Positions 9,146 through 18,599 of a stretch of DNA of 64,000 nucleotides are shown here, piece after piece (the stretch's first letter is position 1; each line of letters begins with the position of its first letter). Source of the DNA: Pseudomonas sp. TTU2014-080ASC (GTDB taxonomy: Bacteria; Pseudomonadota; Gammaproteobacteria; Pseudomonadales; Pseudomonadaceae); the NCBI RefSeq assembly GCF_001446935.1, contig NZ_LKKK01000013.1, forward strand, positions 62,001 to 126,000. The letters run 5' to 3'. Made by a program: the position numbers and the translations under genes. The notes beneath the pieces are model-generated. The model did not search any database. It was not told where the DNA came from and was given only the letters and a program-made list of their open reading frames with translations.

Positions 9146-9289
9146 TTAGAAGCGCGAGCCCGGTGGCGGCGTCTGAGATGCCGGAGGCGGCGCGACAGAG
9201 ACAGGTGGCGAGACAGTGAACACACACGGCAGCTCAACTGCGCTGAAGGCAGTGATCGAGGTGCTGCATAGGTTGGCGTGCATGTTCAT
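9146..9289 (-). CDS. Possible 47-residue polyproline leader peptide
   Basis: A short frame in the same direction as the EamA gene, ending 81 bp before it. It starts MNMHANLCSTS and has three proline runs (SPP, APPP and TPPP) before ending GSRF. Polyproline runs stall ribosomes unless EF-P acts, and leaders of some transporter genes (for example mgtL) use proline codons in this way. A hairpin lies immediately downstream and pairs with the stop-codon region. The ribosome site is weak (AGAGTT), and coding is not proven. Confidence 0.35.
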   Translation of the reverse strand: MNMHANLCSTSITAFSAVELPCVFTVSPPVSVAPPPASQTPPPGSRF

Positions 9290-9388
9290 TAGGCTAACTC
9301 TGAAAGTGAGTGCCTAGTGAATCTAGATGAAGCTAACTAGTCGGTCAACCGAGCTGACAAAACCGGCATGTTGTAAATGATGTGGCTT

Positions 9389-10006
9389 TTGTAGGGTGTG
9401 GTAAGCCTGCGCAGCAGGTTACCCACCATGGATATGCGACTGATCCACAATAGCGGCGGCCTGTGCGGGCGCTTGGTGGATAAACCGCTTTGCGGTCTTA
9501 TCGCACCCTACGGTTTGGCGGCAGTCGTGGCTTTTGTAGGGTGTGGTAAGCCTGCGCAGCAGGTTACCCACCATGGATATGCGACTGATCCACAATAGCG
9601 GCGGCCTGTGTGGGCGCTTGGTGGATAAACCGCTTTGCGGTCTTATCGCACCCTACGGTTTACGCATGTCTCGGCTTTTGTAGGGTGCGGTAAGCCTGCG
9701 CAGCAGGTTACCCACCGTGGATGTTGCATGACTCGCAATAGCGGCGGCTTGTGCGGGCGCTTGGTGGATAAACCGCTTTGCGGTCTTATCGCACCCTACG
9801 GTTTGGCGGCAGTCGTGGCTTTTGTAGGGTGTGGTAAGCCTGCGCAGCAGGTTACCCACCATGGGTATGCGACTGATCCACAATAGCGGCGGCCTGTGCG
9901 GGCGCTTGGTGGATAAACCGCTTTGCGGTCTTATCGCACCCTACGGTTTGGCGGCAGTCGTGGCTTTTGTAGGGTTTGGTAAGCCTGCGCAGCAGGTTAC
10001 CCACCG
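9389..10006. repeat. Tandem array of 144/145-bp units, each with two inverted hairpin elements
   Basis: Four full units and a truncated fifth begin with GTAGGGTG at 9391, 9536, 9680, 9824 and 9969 (the last reads GTAGGGTT), a period of 144-145 bp. Each unit contains two imperfect palindromes of about 37 bp facing each other. One runs GTAGGGTG..GGTAAGCCTGCGCAGC..CCACC; the other, on the opposite strand, is a diverged relative with GATAAGACCGCAAAGCGG in the middle. The outer bases GTAGGGTG and CCACC are common to both halves. Short frames read through the array are repeat-derived and not genes. The rest of the 9065-9388 gap holds only the leader ORF region. Confidence 0.9.
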
Positions 10007-10018
10007 TAGGATCTACGC

Positions 10019-10999
<981 letters not shown>

Positions 11000-11086
11000 C
11001 TAACTGTTCGGTCAGATTTTTCCTGCATTTGCGCAGGTGCCCGGTCGGATAGCCACAAAGCGATGGCGGCATGCCTGATTACGACA

Positions 11087-11133
11087 TTGATCAGAAGCGC
11101 GCTCAGATTGTCGCTTTTGATCAATAGCGCGCT
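11087..11133 (+). promoter_or_regulatory. Direct repeat, candidate activator site upstream of Rieske gene
   Basis: TTGATCAGAAGCGCGCT (11087-11103) is repeated as TTGATCAATAGCGCGCT (11117-11133): 17 bp with two differences and starts 30 bp apart. Tandem sites of this kind are typical for AraC-family regulators. They end about 55 bp before the start codon of the Rieske oxygenase, and the GlxA-type regulator three genes downstream is the obvious candidate. Confidence 0.5.
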
Positions 11134-11188
11134 TTTGTGCAGCCCTAGATTCACCTCCAACGCCAGTCATTGTTTTAGGAGGTTCGCC

Positions 11189-12352
11189 ATGTCTTCTGTT
11201 GCCCTGAAACCCAATGCATCCATCGCCGGTTGGGATGAACAAGCCCCTGAGCAGGCCTTTACCCTGCCTTCGCGTTATTTCTTTGATGACCAGTTGTTCA
11301 AGGATGAACGCGACAAAATCTTCATGAAAGGCTGGCACCTGGCCGGACACCGCAATGAGTTCGCCGAGCCGGGGCAGTACGTGGTCTGCGACATCTTTGA
11401 TCAGAGTGTGGTGGTGGCGTGCAACAACGAAGGCGAGATCCATGCCTTCCACAACGTCTGCCAGCACCGTGGCAATCGCCTGCTGGAAACCCGTCGTGGC
11501 AACAACACGCGCATCCTGCGCTGCGCTTACCACTCCTGGTGTTATGAGATGGACGGCAGCCTGCGCAGCGCCCCGCGCAGCGAGCGCCTGATCGCCTTCG
11601 ACAAGCAGGACTACAACATTCCCAAAGTGCGAGTAGAAGAGCTGGGCGGCTTTATCTACTTCAACCTGGACAGCAACGCACCGTCGATGGCTGAGCTGTT
11701 CCCCGGTGCTGATGAGCAAATGAAGAAGGTCTTCAGTAAGCTCGACAAGATGCGCCTGATCGACGAACAGGACGTGATCGTGCCGGCCAACTGGAAGGTG
11801 ATCATGGATAACTCCATTGAGGGTTATCACTTCAAGCTGTCCGGTCCGTGTCATATCGATCTGGCCAGCCTGATCGACTTCAAAGGCTACCAGCTGATCA
11901 AGCGTGACAACTGGTGGACTTACGCGGCTCCGGCCAACATGGATGCCACCCATGCTTACGGCGTACCACTGGAAGGTGAGCGCAACCCGGAAGAGTGCTT
12001 CTTCAACATCGGCATGTGGCCGAACAACACCCTGTACACCTTCCCGTATTCCCAGTTTATCGGCACCTTCATCATGATCCCGCTAGATGCCGAGCGCTCC
12101 CTGCTGCGCTTCGGTTACTACAGCGCCCACGACGAAGTACCGGCGGTGACCAGCGAATGCATGCGCTGGATGAACGAGGAACTGGGCCCGGAAGACATCG
12201 AGCTGAATGTCACCGTGCAAAAGGGCCTGCATTCCATCGGCTACGACCAGGGCCGCTACATGATCGACGCCGAGCGCAGCAACGAGAGTGAGCATCTGGT
12301 TCACCACTTCCACAAGCTTGTGTTCCAGGCGCTTCACGGCGCGCAAGCCTGA
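11189..12352 (+). CDS. Rieske non-heme iron oxygenase, alpha subunit (choline monooxygenase/betaine demethylase-like)
   Basis: A 387-residue oxygenase. The Rieske [2Fe-2S] ligands are C91-x-H93 and C112-x2-H115. The catalytic domain carries NWKVIMDNSIEGYH, giving E211, H214 and a second histidine at H222, a spacing of H-x7-H instead of the common H-x4-H. Relatives hydroxylate or demethylate quaternary amines (choline monooxygenase, GbcA, CntA). The GMC oxidoreductase, GlxA-type regulator and betaine-type binding protein next door support such a substrate, but which one is not determined. No reductase gene is adjacent, so electrons must come from a protein encoded elsewhere. The ATG at 11189 has a strong TAGGAGGT upstream. 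Confidence 0.88.
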   Translation: MSSVALKPNASIAGWDEQAPEQAFTLPSRYFFDDQLFKDERDKIFMKGWHLAGHRNEFAEPGQYVVCDIFDQSVVVACNNEGEIHAFHNVCQHRGNRLLETRRGNNTRILRCAYHSWCYEMDGSLRSAPRSERLIAFDKQDYNIPKVRVEELGGFIYFNLDSNAPSMAELFPGADEQMKKVFSKLDKMRLIDEQDVIVPANWKVIMDNSIEGYHFKLSGPCHIDLASLIDFKGYQLIKRDNWWTYAAPANMDATHAYGVPLEGERNPEECFFNIGMWPNNTLYTFPYSQFIGTFIMIPLDAERSLLRFGYYSAHDEVPAVTSECMRWMNEELGPEDIELNVTVQKGLHSIGYDQGRYMIDAERSNESEHLVHHFHKLVFQALHGAQA

Positions 12353-12428
12353 TTGTTGCTTCCCGAACGACTGCGTCTGAAGGCACGCGCAGTCGGCCTG
12401 TCTCCGTTCGTTATAAAAGGGGCTTAGC

Positions 12429-14090
12429 GTGCAGCGGCTTGAATACGATTACGTAATTGTCGGGGCTGGATCAGCGGGCTGTGTGCTGGCCAATCGTTTG
12501 AGTGAAGACCCAGCGGTAAACATTCTGGTGCTGGAGTTCGGCCCGCTGGACCGCAGCTGGACCATCGACATGCCGTCGGCTGTCGGCATTGTGGTCGGCG
12601 GCACCACCTATAACTGGAGCTACCAGACTGAGCCGGAGCCGTATCTGGGCGGTCGCCGTATCGGTACGCCCCGTGGGCGCACGCTGGGTGGCTCATCCTC
12701 AATCAACGGCATGGTCTACATTCGCGGGCATGCCTGCGATTACGACAGTTGGGCAGAAGAGGGCTGCGATGGCTGGAGTTATGCCGAGGTGCTGCCGTAC
12801 TTCATCCGTGCGCAGAATCATGCCGATGGCGCTAATGAATACCGGGGTGCCAGCGGCCATCTGCACGTGACGCCTGGCGATATCAACACGCCGCTGCATC
12901 AGGCTTTTATCAAGGCCGGTGAAGAGGCGGGTTACGCCGCCACGGATGACCTTAACGGTTACCGTCAGGAGGCCTTTGGCCCGGTGGATCGCACCACCCG
13001 CAATGGCAAACGCTGGAGCACGGCGCGGGGCTATCTGATGGAAGCGCTTGGGCGCGGCAACGTCACGGTGATGACCGGTGCGTTGGTGCATCGCGTGTTG
13101 TTCGAGGGTAAGCGGGCAGTGGGCGTGGAGTTTATGCACAACGACCGCATGCAGCAGGCCGCCAGCCGTAAAGAGGTGCTACTGACTGCCGGGGCGATCA
13201 ACTCGCCGCAGGTGCTTATGCTTTCCGGTGTGGGCGATGCCAAAAACCTGCGCGAGCACGGCATTGACGTGGTGCACGATTTGCCCGGCGTTGGCCAGCG
13301 CCTGAATGATCACCCCGACACAGTGGTGCAGTACCGCTGCAAGCAGCCGGTGTCGATTTATCCCTGGACTACAGCACCGGGCAAATGGCTGATCGGTGCG
13401 CGCTGGTTTGCCGATAAGGGCGGGCTGGCGGCCAGCAACCACTTTGAGGTGGGCGCGTTTATCCGCTCCCGCGCCGGGGTCAAACACCCGGACTTGCAAC
13501 TGACCTTTATGCCGCTGGCGGTGCAGCCGGGCAGTGTTGATCTGGTGCCCGAGCATGCGTTCCAGGTGCATATCGACCTCATGCGTCCTACCAGCCTGGG
13601 CAGCGTGACCCTGGCCAGTGCCGATCCGCAAAAGCCTCCGAAGATTCTCTTCAACTACCTAAAAACCGAGCAGGACCGTGCCGACATGCGTGCTGGTGCG
13701 CGGCTGGTGCGCGAGATCATGCAGCAGCCGAGCATGCAGCCCTTTGTCGGTGAAGAGCTGGTGCCCGGCGCGGACAAAGTCACCGATGAGCAACTGGATC
13801 ACTGGGCGCGCACCATTACCGAGACCGGCTACCACGCCAGCGGCACCTGCAAGATGGGCGCGGCGAGTGATCCGGAGGCGGTGGTTGACCCGCAATTGCG
13901 CGTGCTGGGGCTGGACGGCATTCGCGTCGTGGATGCTTCAGTCATGCCTATTATCGTCAGCGGTAACACAAACGCGCCAACCGTGATGATTGCTGAGAAA
14001 GCCAGCGATATGATCCGGGGACGCGCACCGTTGCCAGCCAGCAAGGCACCGGTGTGGATTCATCCCGAGTGGCAAACCCGGCAGCGTTGA
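12429..14090 (+). CDS. GMC family oxidoreductase (choline dehydrogenase-like)
   Basis: A 553-residue flavoprotein of the glucose-methanol-choline family. The FAD-binding motif GAGSAGCVLANRLSED is at residues 13-28, GMC signature 1 is near residue 85 (GGSSSINGM), and the C-terminal catalytic region has HASGTCKMG near 471-479. Length and motifs fit BetA-like choline or alcohol dehydrogenases. The start codon is GTG at 12429 with AAAAGGGG upstream. It lies 76 bp after the Rieske gene and probably shares its transcript. Together they could oxidise a trimethylammonium alcohol and demethylate the resulting betaine; this is inference from context. Confidence 0.88.
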   Translation: MQRLEYDYVIVGAGSAGCVLANRLSEDPAVNILVLEFGPLDRSWTIDMPSAVGIVVGGTTYNWSYQTEPEPYLGGRRIGTPRGRTLGGSSSINGMVYIRGHACDYDSWAEEGCDGWSYAEVLPYFIRAQNHADGANEYRGASGHLHVTPGDINTPLHQAFIKAGEEAGYAATDDLNGYRQEAFGPVDRTTRNGKRWSTARGYLMEALGRGNVTVMTGALVHRVLFEGKRAVGVEFMHNDRMQQAASRKEVLLTAGAINSPQVLMLSGVGDAKNLREHGIDVVHDLPGVGQRLNDHPDTVVQYRCKQPVSIYPWTTAPGKWLIGARWFADKGGLAASNHFEVGAFIRSRAGVKHPDLQLTFMPLAVQPGSVDLVPEHAFQVHIDLMRPTSLGSVTLASADPQKPPKILFNYLKTEQDRADMRAGARLVREIMQQPSMQPFVGEELVPGADKVTDEQLDHWARTITETGYHASGTCKMGAASDPEAVVDPQLRVLGLDGIRVVDASVMPIIVSGNTNAPTVMIAEKASDMIRGRAPLPASKAPVWIHPEWQTRQR

Positions 14091-14145
14091 GGTCGGGAGG
14101 GTGCAGTGCGGGACCGCAGCACTTAGCCACCGTAGTCGATAAATA

Positions 14146-14172
14146 GAGCGCCCGCCCATGTCGCGGGCGCTC
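14146..14172 (+). terminator. Strong hairpin after GMC gene
   Basis: Perfect 10-bp stem GAGCGCCCGC / GCGGGCGCTC around a 7-nt loop, between the GMC and GlxA-type genes. It has no T-tract, so it may slow or partly end transcription rather than act as a full intrinsic terminator. Confidence 0.5.
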
Positions 14173-14194
14173 ATATGCCTGGCGGGACCCTGTT

Positions 14195-15253
14195 ATGAAC
14201 GAGCAGAACAGTCCAACGGTGTTCGATGGCTGGCGAGACAGCCGCAGTACACCCATGCGCATCGGTATTCTGCTGATGCCGTCTTTCTCCAACTTCGGCC
14301 TGGCCGCTTTTATCGAGCCGCTGGCAATCAGCAACTGGCTGACGCAGCAGCAGCTGTTCAGCTGGGAATTGCTATCGCTGGATGGCGAGCCGGTCAGCGC
14401 CAGTAATGGTTTACGCAGCAGTGCCGATCAGAGCATCGCTTGCAGCCCGGACTACGACCTGTGTGTGGTGATCGCCAGTTTTGACGTACACCGGCACACA
14501 CAAAATCCGCAGTTACGCAGCTGGTTACGCCGGCAGGCTTGCTTTGGTGCGGTGCTGGTCGGGATCGAAACCGGCACTGAACTGCTGGCTGCCGCCGGTG
14601 TGCTGGATGGCCATGCAGCCGCCGTTCACTGGGATAACCTGCAAGGCTTTCAGGAAAGCTACCCGCGCATTCAGACCAGTGCCCAGCTCTACACCGTAGA
14701 GCGGCAGCGCATGACCTGCGCCGGGGCAACCTCGGTGCTGGATATGCTGCTGAGCTGGCTGCAAAATCAGGTGCAGGGCAGCCTGGCCAAAGAGGTGGCC
14801 ATGCACATGCTGGTCAGCGAGGTGCGAGAGGCAGAAGGCAGCCAGACTGACGGCCATAAGCGCAATCTCGGCACGCTGGCGCGCAAGATGTACAAGGCTA
14901 TCGATCTGATGGAGCAGCATATTGAAGAGACCCTGACCTGCGAAGAAATTGCCCGCCGTGTAGGGCTGTCTCGTCGGCAAATGGAGCGCCAGTTTATGCA
15001 GTACACCGGGCTTTCGCCGCTCAAGTACTACCTCAGCCTGCGCTTGTCCCGTGCCCATAGCCTGCTGCAGCAAACCCGCCTGAGTGTATCGCAGGTGGCG
15101 GCAGGCTCAGGCTTCTGTTCGCTGGAGCATTTCTCCCGTGTGTACCGGGCCAAGTTTGGCTGTGCGCCGAGCAACGACCGCAGCCAGAGTTGGGGCGCAC
15201 CGGTGATGCGCCAACCCTTGCTGAATAACCCGGAAAAAAACCTGGGCCTATAA
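14195..15253 (+). CDS. GlxA family transcriptional regulator (DJ-1/PfpI + AraC HTH)
   Basis: 352 residues: an N-terminal DJ-1/PfpI-like amidotransferase fold (about 20-195), used here as a sensor domain, and a C-terminal AraC-type double helix-turn-helix (about 235-335, with ARRVGLSRRQMERQF and AAGSGFCSLEHFSRVYR). This architecture is shared by GbdR, CdhR and ArgR, which activate betaine, carnitine and arginine catabolism in Pseudomonas. It probably controls the neighbouring Rieske/GMC genes through the 17-bp direct repeats upstream of them. Its end overlaps the end of the convergent binding-protein gene by 6 bp. Confidence 0.9.
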   Translation: MNEQNSPTVFDGWRDSRSTPMRIGILLMPSFSNFGLAAFIEPLAISNWLTQQQLFSWELLSLDGEPVSASNGLRSSADQSIACSPDYDLCVVIASFDVHRHTQNPQLRSWLRRQACFGAVLVGIETGTELLAAAGVLDGHAAAVHWDNLQGFQESYPRIQTSAQLYTVERQRMTCAGATSVLDMLLSWLQNQVQGSLAKEVAMHMLVSEVREAEGSQTDGHKRNLGTLARKMYKAIDLMEQHIEETLTCEEIARRVGLSRRQMERQFMQYTGLSPLKYYLSLRLSRAHSLLQQTRLSVSQVAAGSGFCSLEHFSRVYRAKFGCAPSNDRSQSWGAPVMRQPLLNNPEKNLGL

Positions 15254-16195
15254 GCCCAAAGTCTTGTTCACAGCAGGCAGTGCCTCAGTGCCGTCGAAGT
15301 GGGTTACGCCTTGCAGCCAGCCTTGCAGCACCTGCGGGTTCTTTTTCAGCCAGTCTGTAGCCGCAGCACGCGGATCAGCTTTCTGGTTGATGATGGCGTC
15401 CATCACCTCGTTCTCCATGCCCAGCTGGAACTCCAGGTTGTTCAGCAGCTTGCCGACGTTAGGGCATTCCTGCAGATAGCCTTTGCGTACGTGGGTATCC
15501 ACCACTGCCGCGCCGTAGTTGGGGCCGAAACTCTCATCGCCGCCGGACAGATAACGGATTGAGAAGTTGCTGTTCATCGGATGCGGCTCCCACGCCAGGA
15601 ACACCACTGGCTGCTTGGCACTGGTGGCGCGGCGCACCTGTGAGAGCATGCCGGCTTCACTGGACTCCACCAGCTTGAAGTCGCCGAGGCTGAACTGATT
15701 GGCTTTGATCAGCCCGTCGATGATCACGTTGCCGTCATTGCCGGATTCGATGCCGTAGATGCGGCCTTTGAGCTGATCTTTGAACTTGGCAATGTCAGCG
15801 AAATCTTTCAGTCCCTGCTCGTGCAGATAGTCCGGTACCGCCAGGGTGTATTTGGCCCCGAGCAGGTTAGTGCGCACGCGCTCTACACTGCCGTCATCAA
15901 GGAAGGGTTTGGCCATAGACTCGATTGATGGCATCCAGCCGCCTAAAAACACATCGAGATTTTTGCGCTGCATGCCGGCGTAAGCCATGGGGATTGAAGC
16001 CAGCTGGCTGCTGGTCTTGTAGCCCAGGCCATCCAGTACCACGCTGCTCAGCGCGGTGGTGGCGGAGATATCAGCCCAGCCGACTTCGGCAAAACGCACC
16101 GTCTGGCAACTGGCGGGATCGCTGGCGTAGCTGGTCAGGGCAAGGCTGCCGAGGAGACTGCTGAGCACGTAAGGCATTACGGTTTTTCTGGCCAT
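15248..16195 (-). CDS. Choline/glycine betaine-type ABC substrate-binding protein (orphan)
   Basis: A 315-residue periplasmic protein with signal peptide (cleaved after SYAS) and an OpuAC-type fold similar to the ChoX/BetX/CaiX group. The motif VGWADISATTALSSVVLDGLGY near the N-terminus and the FLAWEPHPMN segment are typical of this group. No permease or ATPase gene is adjacent. In P. aeruginosa, orphan binding proteins of this type dock on the shared CbcWV transporter, which is a likely model here. AGGAG lies 8 bases before the ATG. The neighbouring Rieske/GMC/GlxA genes make a quaternary amine the likely ligand. Confidence 0.88.
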   Translation of the reverse strand: MARKTVMPYVLSSLLGSLALTSYASDPASCQTVRFAEVGWADISATTALSSVVLDGLGYKTSSQLASIPMAYAGMQRKNLDVFLGGWMPSIESMAKPFLDDGSVERVRTNLLGAKYTLAVPDYLHEQGLKDFADIAKFKDQLKGRIYGIESGNDGNVIIDGLIKANQFSLGDFKLVESSEAGMLSQVRRATSAKQPVVFLAWEPHPMNSNFSIRYLSGGDESFGPNYGAAVVDTHVRKGYLQECPNVGKLLNNLEFQLGMENEVMDAIINQKADPRAAATDWLKKNPQVLQGWLQGVTHFDGTEALPAVNKTLGL

Positions 16196-16264
16196 CGGAA
16201 CAACTCCTACTTCTGTTATGAAGGCAGTGTTTTGGCTTCTTATGGACGCTCTGCGGCGTCTTCA

Positions 16265-17017
16265 TCAGGCGCGGTAATCTGGCTCCTCTTCGTCGAGAAT
16301 CTGCAGCAGCGCGGTGAAGTGCTGCTGAGCAAAATTGGGGTATTCCAGCCACTGCTGGCGCGTTTTACGGGCGATCTCATCGCTGACAACGCGCAGCGGC
16401 AAACCGCTGGAACGGGCGATGAAGTACAGCTCGCAGGCCCGCTCGAAGTAATACAGGTCATCAAAAGCCTGACCGATGCTCTCGGCAGCCACCAGAACGC
16501 CGTGGTTGCCCATCAGCAGAATTGGTTTATTACCCAGCAGGCGGCCGACGCGCTCCGCTTCGTCGCCCAGGCCCATGCCGTCAAAACCGTCATCCACGGC
16601 AACACGCTCGAAGAAGCGCATGGCGTTCTGCTCAATCGGCGGTAGCGTCGGGTCTTGTAGGCAGGCCAGCGCGGTGGCGTAGCGCGAGTGCGTGTGCAGC
16701 AGGCAGCGGGCGTGCTTGTGATTGCGGTGCAGCGCGCTGTGTAGCGCCATGGCGGTCGGGTCAGTGGCGCTGCTGGTGCTGGCATCCGGTGCGTCCAGAT
16801 CAATCAGCAGCAGATCGCTGGCGCGGATACGGGAAAAGTGGCGTCCGCCGGGGTTGATCAGAAACTGCCGGCCACTTTCATTCAGCGCATAGCTGAAGTG
16901 GTTGGCGATGGACTCGTGCATGTCCAGGCGTGCGGCCCAGCGAAAGGCACAGGCGAGTTCCACACGGGCTTGCCAGTGCTTGTCCGGGACACTGGCGAGA
17001 GTGGCATTGGCGGCCAT
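16265..17017 (-). CDS. Class II aldolase/adducin family protein
   Basis: A 250-residue cytoplasmic protein of the class II aldolase/adducin fold. The metal-binding histidines are visible in LHTHSRYATAL (about residues 107-117) and in a later MGNHGV motif near 171. MHESIANHFS near the N-terminus is also typical. Family members cleave phosphorylated sugars or act on short hydroxy acids; which reaction occurs here is unclear. AGGAG precedes the start. It lies 70 bp upstream of the binding-protein gene on the same strand, so the two are probably co-transcribed and belong to the quaternary-amine gene set. Confidence 0.85.
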   Translation of the reverse strand: MAANATLASVPDKHWQARVELACAFRWAARLDMHESIANHFSYALNESGRQFLINPGGRHFSRIRASDLLLIDLDAPDASTSSATDPTAMALHSALHRNHKHARCLLHTHSRYATALACLQDPTLPPIEQNAMRFFERVAVDDGFDGMGLGDEAERVGRLLGNKPILLMGNHGVLVAAESIGQAFDDLYYFERACELYFIARSSGLPLRVVSDEIARKTRQQWLEYPNFAQQHFTALLQILDEEEPDYRA

Positions 17018-17148
17018 ATCGGACTCCTGATCAGTACTGCATAACGCAGCGGTATGAACGGAGTCTTTAGCAGGGGCGTGCGCCTTGCTTGATCGGATAC
17101 GACGTTTTCTGCCGCTATCACGCGATCTTGTCTTGCTCGGGACGGCGG

Positions 17149-17733
17149 CTAGAGCGCCTGCAACACGCTGCGCCCACGGCTGATATCTGCCAGTAAGCGT
17201 TGCAGGTCTGCTTCGCGTTGTGGCGGCAGGGCCAGCTCCAGTTCGGCTCCGCTTGCATCGTAGGCTTCGCTGACCAGCAAGCAGTCCAGATCATTCAGGC
17301 GTGCCTTGAGCACTGGCAGCTCGGCAAACAGGCAATGGCAGCGGTAATGGTTGCGGGCAACCAACTCCTGACGCTGCGCTGCTTGCAGGCACTTATTGGC
17401 GCTGCCGCCATAAGCGCGGGCGAGGCCGCCGGTGCCGAGCTGGATGCCGCCGTACCAACGTATCACCAGCACGGCGACCTGATCGCAATCTTGCCCTTCG
17501 ATGGCCGCCAGAATCGGTCGCCCCGCAGTGCCGCCAGGTTCGCCGTCATCATTGAAGCGGTATTGATTGCCTACCTTCCACGCCCAGCAGTTATGGCTGG
17601 CTGCCGGATCGCTGTGTGCGGCAATAAACGCCATGGCCGCATCAGCACTGGTGGCTGGAGCGGCGAGGGCGATAAAGCGGCTTTTACGGATTTCTTCGCG
17701 GTATTCGCAGGGTTCAAGCAGGGTGAACGGCAT
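17149..17733 (-). CDS. IMPACT/YigZ family protein
   Basis: 194 residues with the N-terminal IMPACT domain (FNDDGEPGGTAGRPIL near residues 60-75 and RWYGGIQLGTGGLARAY near 92-108) and the C-terminal DUF1949-type domain. The family is conserved and cytoplasmic; its eukaryotic relative inhibits the GCN2 activator, but the bacterial role is unsettled. The first codons overlap the end of the TetR gene by 20 bp on the same strand, so the two are translated from one message. The start MPFTLLEPCEYREEIRKSRF fits the family. Confidence 0.92.
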   Translation of the reverse strand: MPFTLLEPCEYREEIRKSRFIALAAPATSADAAMAFIAAHSDPAASHNCWAWKVGNQYRFNDDGEPGGTAGRPILAAIEGQDCDQVAVLVIRWYGGIQLGTGGLARAYGGSANKCLQAAQRQELVARNHYRCHCLFAELPVLKARLNDLDCLLVSEAYDASGAELELALPPQREADLQRLLADISRGRSVLQAL

Positions 17734-18394
17734 CGGAATTTACAGGCGGCTTAATGCCACAGCCTTTGAGGATGATGTGCACCAGATTATCAGACGCCTG
17801 ATCGTAATCGGCTTTGGTCATACGCGCCTGCCCGGTTACACGGCTGATTTGTGAAGCGAAGTCAGCATAGTGCTGAGTGCTGCTCCACAGCAGGAAGATC
17901 AGGTGCGTTGGGTCAATCGGGTCCATCTTGCCGGCGGCCTGCCAGGCTTCGAACACAGCTGCGCGACCACGGAACCAGTCGCGGTAATCCTGCCCGAGCA
18001 TCTTGGCGAGGATTTCACCACCGCTGATCACTTCCATCGCATAGATGCGTGAGGCTTTCGGGTGGCGACGGGCGTATTCCATTTTGGCGCGGATAAAACC
18101 GGACAAAGCCTCGTAAGGGTCGTCCTGCGCTGTAATGCTGTCGAACGCGGTATCCCACAGTTCAAGAATGTTGAGCAGAACCGCTTTGTACAGTTCCAGC
18201 TTGTTGCCGAAGTAGTAGTGCAGGTTAGCTTTGGGCAGGCCGACATTCTGAGCAATGGTGTTCATGCTCGTGCCTTTGAAGCCGTGACGGGCAAACTCTT
18301 CTTCGGCAGCTTTAATAATGGCGGCTTTGTTTTTCTGTCGGATGCGGCCGACAGGTTTTTCAGCAGTTGAAGGTTCAGGCACTACAGCGGTCAT
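17714..18394 (-). CDS. TetR/AcrR family regulator (RutR-like)
   Basis: 226 residues: an N-terminal TetR helix-turn-helix (about 22-70, GTSMNTIAQNVGLPKANLHYYFGNK) and a C-terminal ligand domain resembling that of RutR/YcdC, with HLIFLLWSSTQHYADFASQ near 165-185. Members of this group respond to pyrimidines or related amides and often control pyrimidine or beta-alanine-linked genes. The bau locus lies about 3 kb further on, but nothing visible ties this regulator to it. It is co-transcribed with the IMPACT gene, which overlaps its 3' end. Confidence 0.9.
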   Translation of the reverse strand: MTAVVPEPSTAEKPVGRIRQKNKAAIIKAAEEEFARHGFKGTSMNTIAQNVGLPKANLHYYFGNKLELYKAVLLNILELWDTAFDSITAQDDPYEALSGFIRAKMEYARRHPKASRIYAMEVISGGEILAKMLGQDYRDWFRGRAAVFEAWQAAGKMDPIDPTHLIFLLWSSTQHYADFASQISRVTGQARMTKADYDQASDNLVHIILKGCGIKPPVNSDAVHPA

Positions 18395-18566
18395 AGTCGT
18401 GTTTGCAGGTGGTTGTGGCTGGGTAGGAGCACTGATACCCGAGTGCTAAGTGAATAACAAGCTTAAGATCCGTCTGATTTCTGTCATCAGATGTCGCTTG
18501 CATGAAAATACGCGGCGCTTTTAATCTTATTTTTTGCGACTTTGTGGTGCGCGCAGCGCCAAAGTG

Positions 18567-18594
18567 GTGCAGCGCCAGCGGGCTGGCGCTGCAC
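18567..18594 (-). terminator. Perfect 12-bp hairpin after chemoreceptor gene
   Basis: GTGCAGCGCCAG and CTGGCGCTGCAC form a perfect 12-bp stem with a 4-nt loop, six bases beyond the stop codon of the chemoreceptor gene. It is a likely transcript end although the following T-run is short (TTT). Confidence 0.6.
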
Positions 18595-18599
18595 AAAGA

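Noticed and set aside
9389..10006. CRISPR array
   Set aside because: Units of 144/145 bp are near identical along their whole length, with internal palindromes and no variable spacers; no cas gene is present.
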